Shown one piece after another: positions 12,001-23,300 of a DNA stretch of 64,000 nucleotides. How positions within the stretch are numbered: the stretch's first letter is position 1; the number at the start of each line of letters is the position of its first letter. A model generated the notes under the pieces. The model did not search any database. It was not told the origin of the DNA and saw nothing but the letters and a program-made list of their open reading frames with translations. The stretch covers positions 310,001 through 374,000 of the forward strand of contig NC_088314.1 in NCBI RefSeq assembly GCF_910592395.1, in the 5' to 3' direction. This DNA comes from Lineus longissimus (taxonomy: Eukaryota; Nemertea; Pilidiophora; Heteronemertea; Lineidae). The translations under genes and the position numbers were made by a program.

Positions 12001-14329
12001 CATCTGTTATTAACTCCGTACTTAAAGCCAAATGGCAGTGTGCTTTGAAATGTTTAACTTGAAATGAAAAAGATCTATCTGTATTGTTCTATAACTGAGG
12101 CAAAGGCAATGGACCTTTCAATACAATGCTATGAAAACCTACCCTTTTGTAAGCTGAGGCAAACTCTCTCCGATGAACACAGTACTTCATCTCCGAGTCA
12201 CGTCTGATAGCAAAATAAAAAACTTGTAAAATGGCATTGATAGATGACCCCAATTGTGACTGGCAGATTATACTGTCTTGAGGGTAAGCTTCCTGGTTCG
12301 GGGGTTTCTCATTTCATGGTATGCCAGGTCATGTTGGAGTGGGACATCACCCTGACATGGTCATGTGACAAGTGCCTAAATATGGTACTTGTCATGTTTT
12401 AACGCTTTGCTTGCTTATGATGACCTTGATTCCAGGAAATATCTCCAGGCGGAGATGAGAGGAGACAAGATGCAAACTTCCTCATTCATGATAAAGGATC
12501 AAGGAGTTTGTCCTTACTCTCTCTCATAGGCATTCAACTTTCTTAGGAGGAGTTTGACACGGTGAAGACAGTTCTGGCATTGAACATAGTGGCCATCAAC
12601 TGGCACTATACTATGTCTCAAAACAGCAGGAATGTGCCAAGACAGTTTGAGCTATTTTGACGCCAAGCGAGTCATAAAATCTTGTTAACCAGCATCTAAA
12701 CGACCATCAGACATCCTCCGCCAAGCTATTGCCTCATTCCAATATGGAACATATCCTTATGCAAATTAAGCTTTTCAAAAACACGTTTTCTTCCAAACTA
12801 ATATGGCTATGCAAACTTTTAAAGAATGCATTTACCCTACAGGTGTAACACAATGCCATTTTAAGAAAAAGAACATGTTTTTGTTGTACATGTTTCATAT
12901 GTTCACATAAAGGCCTGCAGATAGGCCAATGGGAGTCTCTATTTTTAGAATATTCGTGGCGTTTAAGCCCAGAATTTAACCGGAAAGAACACCCCCCCAT
13001 TTCTGAACACTACATGTGTTTTTCATCCTACACTGTTTGAGTACATCTGAACTGAGTCGGGACAGTGCTGTCATCTAGATGATTAAAAGGGAACCAAAAT
13101 ACAGAGTAAGGATCATCGCTAAACTTGTGTCTTTCTTACCTTTCACATTAACTTTGTTACTACTTCATCAATAGGTGGCAGCAAAGACAATTTACAAACC
13201 TTTGAAGACAGACCAGCCTGTTAAAACTGATTTGGAAACCATGAAACTCACCTCCGACAAACTAGTCGCTGTACTGCTCATACCAATAGACAGTGGGCTG
13301 GGTGGATCAGTCGGGCAGCTGCTGGTCATAGTGGTGAGGTTGCCAAGGTTCACCCCAGGAAACGAATGCACGGTGCCCTTGCCCTGTGATTGGCTGAGAA
13401 ACATTTGAATCTGGCGCTGCTGTTTTTGTTGAACATGGTACTTGGTTGGGTTTTCAAGCCGAGTCTGAACCTAGAAATACAAATATATAAAACATGTGAG
13501 AGGTTTTGTTCACAACAAATTTTTGAAAGACTTTCAGCAAGTACTTTGTGAAGCACCATATCTCTCACAATTGTTTTGAATGAATTGTACTTCCTTTCTG
13601 TATTATTCTTAGAATTCCTTACCAGGTCTTGAATAGTTGATAAGAGGAAGCCCTCGGAGATGATGGCCAGCTTCCAGTCCACAGAGTATGCATGGAAATC
13701 CAAAGATTTCACCGATACTTGATACAACAGGTCAAGTGATGGAAGGAAGCAGACTCGAGCACCGATACACCGCACATAAGCTCTCGAGGAAATCGACTTT
13801 CGAGGTACACGAGTCCTACATGTAATCGACCGTTTGACTAAAGAATACGGTCTCTCTGGGTGAATTTATACTTGAATCACTCATAGACTGATGACAACAG
13901 ACACAGAACCATGATTTGGTGAATGACTGTCTCGTTTAGCTTCTCATGGCACAGAGCCGTGTGTGAACACGTCTTATCACTTGGGAGGGTTTCAGTGATA
14001 AGTTGCTGGCAACAAATCAACAAACACACTGCGATGGTTGCATCTATGGCACGCTGGTCGAGGTGTCTTACCTTATAAATCTGGGCGGGAACCTCCGAGG
14101 GGCTGACCGACACCGGCATATGAATGGCGTCCGTTGTCTGGCGATACTGCGACGGTGGCATCTGTTGTCGCATCTGATGTTCCTTCTGCTCCTCGTCTGC
14201 TAGCTGCTGCCGCATCAGCTGCAGACGGAGGTTCGTCCTCATCGTCATCGGTTTGTTTTTGACGTCGGTCTGGCTGTAGAAGAGAAGAATATCATCCATA
14301 GTGAGTAGGTCTTCCAACTGAATAGGCAT
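6019..14329 (-). CDS. MITF: MITF/TFE short isoform using an internal start
   Basis: The first shared exon (upper edge 14273) lies inside a longer open stretch that reaches an ATG at 14329, with an in-frame TAA a few codons further upstream. A transcript starting just above 14329 would therefore encode [19 protein letters not shown] followed by the shared body, 438 aa in all. The alternative is that 14274-14329 is simply intron: it contains an excellent polypyrimidine tract and CAG acceptor ending at 14274. The A-isoform phase (AG|C, Ser) fits that acceptor exactly. Both uses are compatible, as in vertebrate TFEB, where translation starts next to the Rag-binding helix. The internal MTMR start near 14250 is a further option. 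Confidence 0.5.
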
Positions 14330-17300
14330 GATAGGGCCGTGAAGCTTGACAACGGCTTATATGTTGACTCCTCTCAGACTTTGCCCACGCCTTCAAGTAC
14401 CCGCTGCGAGGAAATGAAGAATTAGGTTGAGATTTCATCCAATCTCCACTCGAAATTGTCCACTGAAGTGTCTCTCTGCTCAGAAATGTTGTTGTTCATC
14501 TGATCCAATAATAGAATCAAAGCTCCTGTCCAATCAAACTCAACATCTAACAATGTCACTGCCAGGAAATTCTGTATCCTAGCAACTCTCAAGAATCAAC
14601 ACAAGTTCATTGAAGTAAAGTCTAGTTTCAGTCTGAGCCATTTCCAAGCAATGCAAAGTCTGTCAATCCCGTTGATAACAATTCCAACCAGATTCAGATG
14701 AAGACCTGGTTACTTGGTAACTATGATAACGAAGAAATTGTCAGAACTATCACAGTTGGTGCAAATCAAGTTGACAACAAGCTCTCCCAATGGTGATTGA
14801 AGTATGAGGTGAATCGTTGGGCCTTGAAATACAAACCTCTCATCATATTGGGTTAACAAAGCTGGGGGTCCTCACTGCCCACATTCAATATCAGTTTAGT
14901 ATCGTAACAGACCAGATTATCTTTGTAATTGTAGTAAAAACCTGACCTGGCACTATAAGATATTGAACACTATCATATCAATTGATTCCGAGGGATTGGT
15001 TCAATTTGAGATTAAGATTTTAATTGGCCTCATATTTGGACTTTGTAAAACGCTCTGGCCCCAAAAGTGGATTCTCAAGCCAAAGGGGCCATGATAACAT
15101 GACTTGACAACACAATTATCTCTCCACAGGCGTGACCCTTTGATATTCAGCTCAAGTGCAATGTCACCAAAGTGATCTGTGCCACTACCACCCAATGTAC
15201 CCGATAATGCAATCACTGCACTCTGTAATGACTTATAGCTACAGAGTCCATTCAAACTACCACATGGTGTGCGCTTTTGTAACTTGGAATTTCTTGCATA
15301 AACATGTTCAATGCTACAAATATTTTTACTTAAAGCTAGAAATGTCAGCTTATCGAAACATTATATGAATAGCTCTCATATTGTCTATCATAGTTTTCAT
15401 ATATATCCATTCACTACCCAGTTTTTATATCTTAGAAATGATTTACAAATAAATTCTTTCACAAGTCTTCAAAATGGTGTATTTCAGGTTGGTTTATGAA
15501 CTTAAGCTAGGCACATTACATAAGAAAATAAGCAATCGGACCCAAACAGATTTCCTGATTATTCCACAACATTTTGCCAAGAACGCAAAATGTTTTGGGA
15601 GACAGCCAACCTTGGATTTTGTTGTTGTTTTTGAGTTCCATGTCCAGTCAAGTCCTTTGACTCCACACTTTGGCTCATTGCAGTGGCTGGTTTTCAATCA
15701 CTCTACAAGAAGCTGGCAAGGCTGGTGGTGTTTACCCTTCTTCCATATCATGAACTGGATGAATGTTGAGTGCGATTAGGCCAATTTCTTCAGAACACTC
15801 ACCCACAACATGACCTGACAGTGAGCCAAAACATTTGTTGTTTTGGTGGCGCATTCATAACTCTGACTTACATATCTGGCCCAGGTACATTGGAACTTGC
15901 CACCTTCTGCAAGGTAAACACACTCAAACTATTCAGGGAAATTCCTAGAAAACCACTGAAGCCTCTATCTGACCTTTTGACAAACCGTTCTCACTAAGCA
16001 TGGAGAAGAACTGGATCAAAATAGGCCTAAGTGAGAGGACCAAATTCTTTGATGACATAGACTTAACTCTCTCAGATGGAGAGACCCCTAGTAAGGGTAT
16101 ACGGGAATAGGACTGAAGCTGTGAAAATGGTGAGAACTTCACAACTTTCCCTTTCAGTTATAAAACTGTTGTCAAGTCCAAACCAGAGGCCAGCAGTTGG
16201 GCAAATATTATGTGTTCTAAATGTCAGGTCATAGCCTCTTTGCCTTATTGCCTCCTCGGTGAGAGGTACAAGCTGAATAACAGAATTCAGAGCAGGGCCA
16301 GCAGAGGAAGTGACCTCTTCATTCCCAATGACCTATTTGACTCAGAATCAGAGTTTGCGGAAATGGAGGACAACAAGCCGAAATCATACACCAATTTTGT
16401 AATTCACAGCTCTAATTGGCCATAATTAGAGGAAAGCCTGTTCTAAGAATCAACATATGTAAGCTATTATCAGTGATCGGCAGATATACTTGCCACCACT
16501 AAACATAGTCTGCACAATCTACATCCTGACTCTACCAAGTTCAAAAGACTAGTCCTGTGGGGCGACATGCTTCAAACAGTAGTGATACACACAACAACCT
16601 GGTCAATGTGATTGAGTCGATCTCAATCCCTTCTGGCTGGAGCAGTAAATATGACTTGTTAAGTGTTGTAGGAGGAAACAGGAGTGTCTAAAACTCAGAT
16701 AGAAAAGTTCATCAGGAATCTGAGCGGTTGCCAGGCACCAATCTTTCTACTGTCCACACATCACTGTCACATGTTCCATTCTGATGCAAAGTATCCAAAT
16801 GTTGTATTGAAAAGGCCGATGATGTCTAAGCCTTAATGACATCATTATGTATGATGGCCTGTCATTGGCCAGGGAGTGATTAAACAATACATCCAGGGTT
16901 GAATTGCCAGATCCTGGTACAGAAGTCCCGATTGGCAATCAAGGTCAAGGACATAGGTACCAACTGTGTCATAAGTGATATTCACAGTGATCAGTTTGTG
17001 GTACTGTTTATATAGTCAGTGTCAAGGGTCACAGCTAGAAAGTCAGCCTTGAGTGTGGCATACAAGGTTACTTTTGACCGGAACTGTTGCCTTTCTCAAT
17101 TGCTTTTGCAGCTTTCCGCAGTCCTTTTAGAAGTGTGGTCTTGTAAAAGAGGTTTCAGTCGTTTCTAAGGTCCACTGTCATAAGAACCATCATGCAATCC
17201 TGTGGTCTTATAAAGGAGGTTTCTGTTGTTGGTTAGGCGCACTGTCATTAACGAAGCGACACTCATTTCCTGTTTTGTGTTCGGCCTATATTTGGATCAA

Positions 17301-20300
17301 GACGTGATAAGTTCATACTTCATAATGAACTGGATTTATATTGATCATTTCTGCAAGTCATTATGTTCCAGATAGGCCTACTGTAGAATTCAGAACAATG
17401 GAATCTAGGCCGATAGATAACATGCAGGCCAACCTCCACCCTGCTACAGAACTGAGAGGTACAATACATGACACTGGGCTCAGACCACTGAAATGATCAT
17501 GCAAGCCAACAGTCATGTCAGGCTCTTTGGCCTCATTTATAACCGTTCCAATGAGTACCAAGGATACCAGGCACTGGCACTGGCACTTTCACTTTCCCTC
17601 TTGACAGGACCAGCCACAAAGAGCCAGGACACAATGGAACGATACATCACCACAACAAAGATAAAGAGCACATGATAGGTCTGTCTGCCTATTACAGGGG
17701 CTCAGCCCCTCGGCCTACAGTACTTAAGGATACTATCCATGGGTCATAGATGCATGGAAAACTCACTGGGACCCTCAGTCAGTCCTACCTTTCTGGTGAT
17801 TTAGCCTTCTTGTCCAACATCCTCCCGTCTCCCAGTACGAGTAGCAATAATCGTAGCTATTTGACTACACAATGGCGACTAAAGAACACACAACAACGCA
17901 ATTAATCCATCAATATTTCAAACTGGCATACACCATTACCAGGTGGTGTTTACACTCTCTCGGTCACAGCTGATTGCCAGGCAGTGCAGGCAATGGCATC
18001 ACTCAGAACACTTCCACTGCAAGCAACTTTATTTCATCTTTCTGACTTTCTCTTGAAGGAGAGTTTGATGCATATGACCATGACAACTGCCAAGTTAGTC
18101 AACTTAAGATTAGGCTACACGTACAATGAGATTTGTAGTGTTTTAGCTAAAGAGTTTCAGCAGGACCTAGCCTCTCACACAAGTGGCTAATGCATTTCCA
18201 TGAAGTGGGGCAACCAGCAAGTAGGGCACCAACCCAGCCTTTTTTAGGCTCTGCCCTTTCTGCCTAGCTTGGGAACGTGAATTTTGATGCAACCAGCAAA
18301 TCTGCTTGTAAATTACAGGGAACCAGTTTCTAGTGGCATTTGCTGGTGTCAAGAGATATAAGATTTGTATTGTATGTAAGCATGCAACAACACCTTGTTG
18401 TACACAGATCAGTGTGCTGTTTGAATTTCTAAAGAGCAAGTGAAATGCGCTCAGTCATATCCAAGACAATGCACAGCTTCACTGCTTGGTCAGCCAAGAC
18501 AATACCTATCAGATTAGACAATGTAGAAGAAGGGAGCTTTACTGGGGGCACAGTTCAGGCTTTGCTCTGCACTGGAGTGTGTGTGTAAAATGATAGTCTT
18601 TAAAAGACCTCCTTCTAATTTGGATTATATAGGTTTTATTCAATTTTGATATGAGGACACCTTACTAAATAGCATGGGCCATTTCAAGGTAGGTGTGCTG
18701 ATGAAATGTCCTCTCAAATCCCCATTTGGGGTCACTCTATCTGAGAGTTTCTCTGGGCATGATATTTTCAAAACCGTTGCTTCTAGAGGGGCACTAATTC
18801 AACTCAAGTCGAACCTCCCATAGCAGACACCTCTCTAATAAGGACACCCTTTATATTAAGGACACTGCATTTGGTCCCAAGCTGGTCAATTTCATTGAAT
18901 TTGACCTCTGTATCAGGACACATCTCAATTATGGACAGCATTTGTCTTGGGACAAGGGTGTCACCCAGACCTGATATCAAAGTGTATGTTCAGGGTTAGG
19001 CCACTTACAAGAGATTGTTCTTTTTGTCTTTCAGCCCAAGCAACCCCATTGAATGGTGAGTTACTTTACTTGTGTTTAATCAATGAGACAATCCACGTAA
19101 GCAATTTTTATGTGAAGTTTGGTTCACAGGCAATTGTCAGCAACACAGATTTCATGTTCGATGCCTATCGTAAGAGGTACATGTTACCTAGCATAGATTT
19201 GGGATTACATAAAATTATGTTGGGTTGATGTAAATTTTATGCTTGGTATCTCTCCAAAACTTTCTAATCGTTCAAACTGACAGGGCATCATGTGTATTTT
19301 TTCATGTGATAAGAAAACCCCAAGAGGTTGAGTAATAAACATTCATGGGAGTGGGCGGGAGGGGGGGGGGGTGGGTGGGTGGAGGTGGTGTGAGCATGAT
19401 TTAAATGAGTTTTTTATCGATGCTTAATGAGTGACAGAAGAGGAAATGTGAAATTAGGTTAATTGCAATCTTCAATGTTCCTCGACTTTGGATTTCAATG
19501 AAATGCCAATCAAAGCAAAATTTTGCAAAATTACTCAAAAAACGAACGAATTCAGTTTGAATGAAGTTTTATATCAAAGGATTGTTACTACTTTTTCATA
19601 CTTTCCAGTGATTTTTGACACAAACCTTTGAAAGTGTCATCCAAATTTCTGGTACAATTTAGTCTGGGAGCGACCACTGTCCACATGCAACTATGATGAA
19701 TCTAATCTACAAGTGGCATCAAAATGCAAACTTGTTTTGTTGCGCTGTCCCTGTAAAGTTAACAAACACTACGTCTATTTCATAAAATAGTTCATTATTT
19801 TATGTCCTTGTTATTAGCTAAAGATCAAATAGTTAACATCCGTCATCTTTATTTTTGGAAAGAAGCACTGCAGAACCCTCTTAATAGTAATCGCCATGAA
19901 TTTTTTAGACTTTTACCATTTTCAAAATCTAAATTTGTTTCATATTTGAACGAAGGGCAGAATAGAGGACAGCAGTGATGTTATATGTGAAGTACTGCAC
20001 GGAGTGTGCACAAAGCACAACAATCATGGCATACTTTTCCCAGTCACAAGACTTGTATCAGGTTTCCAAATCAGAAATCAACAAAATCAGAAAGATTTTC
20101 CAACAAATCTGCGTAAAACTCAAAAGATATCCAAAGGACTTGAAAACTATTCACTGCCCAGATGCCGAGAATCGAGGTGAATACGTACCCATAGTAATCA
20201 CAATACGGAAGGCAATAACGCGAGAAGTATCCATAAGAATTCATCGGAGATAACGGCCTCATAGCTGACATTACGAATGCTCAAGTACCGACTCCCGATC

Positions 20301-23300
20301 ATGCTCCCTGAAATCATCGCTATCGATATTTATAGCAATTATGAGTTTCCTAGCTCGAGGGGAAGTCACCCACATCACGTGAAATACATATTCAACAAGT
20401 GTCTGAATTTGACTTGAGAGGCATGTTGTGACATGAAATTCATTGTCAATGGATGCATGGTTAGGATAGCCAAGAGGTAATTGGGGGAGCTACTGGACCA
20501 GAGCTAAGACAAGAGGGGCAACTGTCGGGGACAAAAAATGATGATCTGAGCAGAGTCTGCTCATGTGTACCATCACATTCACAAACAACCTTAGACTATT
20601 CTATGAGTTCTCATACTGAACTTGTCACTTTCATCCAAGACCAGACTACAGCACCCAGCAATGCCAAAAATGACTTTGGACACGGGAGAAATCAAGTGTT
20701 GCATGATGTCACATCAGACATCATGATGTTACCTTGATGGTGTAAGCCCCAAGTAGCAGCTGCTCTGCGAAATCTAACTCTAGTTGTCTATAAAACATCT
20801 TTCAGACAAGGTGCCACTCACCCTCCTGGCCACTTGAGCCTGTCTCACACTTGCACAGCTAACAGTGAGTTTGCCAGTAAGGCTATGCATTCGGCAAATA
20901 AACCTCCAAAACAAGGTCACACCAAACCTTGATTTGAAAATATTGCTGCGAATAAAGCATTATCGTCATTTAGTGAATATGTTTTGCACCTAAACCACTG
21001 GCCTAGATTGACACAGGCCTCTTCAGTCTTTTCAGATAAGGTAGGCCCTAAATCTAAAATATCTAGTAAAGGTGGCACCCAGCCAAACCTCCTCCCCTAG
21101 ACAACCACTCGCATTCAGTCTTGAGCTACAGGTGGTGACCTTTGGCAAGGCACTAATTTGGCTGAACCATCCCACTGTTCAGAAGTAACATCCATGTTGT
21201 GCACCCACTCCACCCAAAATGCATACTTGTATGAGCAGTTTGCACAGAAAGGTGTTTGTGAAAGGCAGAATTGCAATATTCTTCGTGAGAAAGAGTAAGC
21301 TGTCTTTAATGATAATTCAGATTAATGTATTCCCCAAAGTTCTTAAAAGGTGCAGCAAAGTGAAGTCCATCCAGCTCAATAACATCTATTTCTGAAGCAT
21401 GCAGTCATACCTTAGCCTGCCCTTGATTGCAGTCAACATCTCAATACAAACCTTTGAAATATTGAAAGCAAATCCTCCAAATCGTCTATCGAATTCATAA
21501 CTCTCTTGATTAGAAGGAGGACAAGACCAGCATCAATCAACGTTGCCTTCCAAAGTTCATTCCTCACTTTGGTATTGCTTAAAGACACCACCTCATTTTA
21601 TATGTCAACAGTTGGTTTCTGAACTTACATCATGAATAAAATAAACATTACGGAAGTCAACATGTCAAACAAAAGAAGAAAATTACCCACGGAAATTTCA
21701 TATTGCATAATTATTGGTGCGAAAGTTGCAAGTCTCCTCATCACCAAGGAAACTAATCTTGACAACAACCTAGATGTCTTCACTGAACACGACTTCCTGA
21801 CAGTCTACATCACAACTAATTTTACCTCAACAGAGATATTGCTCACACGAACGTTATGTACGTTTTTTATGTCGTTTTATTTCAAGACAATCTCAACAAC
21901 GCAATAAGCTCAGTGACGTGGGACTTTCACCCGATGTGATAGCAGGGCCACTTTCAGAACATGGCATTTATCAGTTCCGAGTTTGGCCAGATGGTGGCAG
22001 CACCAGAGATGTCAGTTCATGAGATGACATACAATGTACTTGGATCAATACCCTCTTAACCCTTATATGTCAGTCACACAAATGCGATAAACCATACAAG
22101 AGGTGGATTATATATCATTGATTGTGAGATTATACCATTTCGTCCTTACTGATTGTCACCATATGCACCTTGCTGTCAAAGAACAGGAAGAGAACAATGA
22201 AATCACTGTCTCAGAACCCAGGTTTTCTCTCGTTTTCACTGATAATCAACTTGACCATTTAAAGGTCTTTACAGCTCATCAATTCTGTGTATGGCACAAA
22301 CGTCAGGATGACTGAAAACCTATCTTACCCAAATAATCAGTCACTCAGTGGCAGTTACTGTGCATGGAAGATTTTCTGACCTGGATTTTATAACTACAGT
22401 TACTGTTACACCAGCAGCAACTAAATACATGTACTGTACAGCTGTTCGCCCAGCTTCTCTGAACTAAATACACATTTCACACTATCGCTCAGCTGAAATC
22501 AAGACACTATCACAATGTCCATTATTACCGGCTATTGATTTTTCATTGGGTATCGCCCCTAGCACTTTGAAGGTGCCTACACCCACATAGAGGTCGCTTC
22601 AAGCTTACTTGGTAGCTTTGAATGTACACTGTGCACAGGAAAGAGTACTGGTATTATGTAGTCCATTGCGACTACTCTGGTGAAATGATATTGTACTATA
22701 AAAACAGCATTTGATGTCGTACAGTATCAACGTTTGATTTTTACCATAATTAAGCTCAACTTCTGCAATTTGCCTTGAAGGGATTTAAAAACAAAGATCA
22801 TCGAATTACATTTCACTACATGTTGATGAACATGGATGGCCAGAGCTGAGCATGAGAGACAACAACACAATGTGTACTGAGACATGCAGCTGATGTCAAT
22901 CTATCCAAGCAATGTCAATTACAAAATAACGACAATGATCATTTCAATACCTGACAAGGGCCTATCTGATGGGTTGAGAAAGACCCTGAGATACAGCCAT
23001 TCACTCCACTCTTTTAAGGTGCCAGAAACACAGATTGATCCACACTGTTTCAGACACTTGACTGGATATCCTATCGCATGATGTCAACATTTTCATAAAT
23101 TTCTTATCTGAAAGAAAGCCTAAAGTGGAAAGCCAAGTTTTGAGATAAGATATAATTCATTACGACAGGAACTTGTCTTAATCTCATATATTTAGGACAA
23201 AATTATTAGGAAAACTTGATTCGTGTTTCAGACCAAAACAAATGATGATGAAACAACTCATAAAATGTCGGCCTACGCCTACCATTTCATAAATCAGATG

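Noticed and set aside
12140-12215. Possible extra MITF/TFE exon ([15 protein letters not shown] on the - strand)
   Set aside because: Flanking exons are both phase 0 and join well; this segment's frame relative to its AG and GT does not fit phase 0.
13350-13775. - strand 141-codon ORF over an MITF/TFE exon
   Set aside because: A different frame from the [12 protein letters not shown] exon and without conserved motifs.
19975-20253. + strand 92-codon ORF
   Set aside because: Overlaps the better supported - strand TATA/first-exon unit; no homology or splice context on the + strand.
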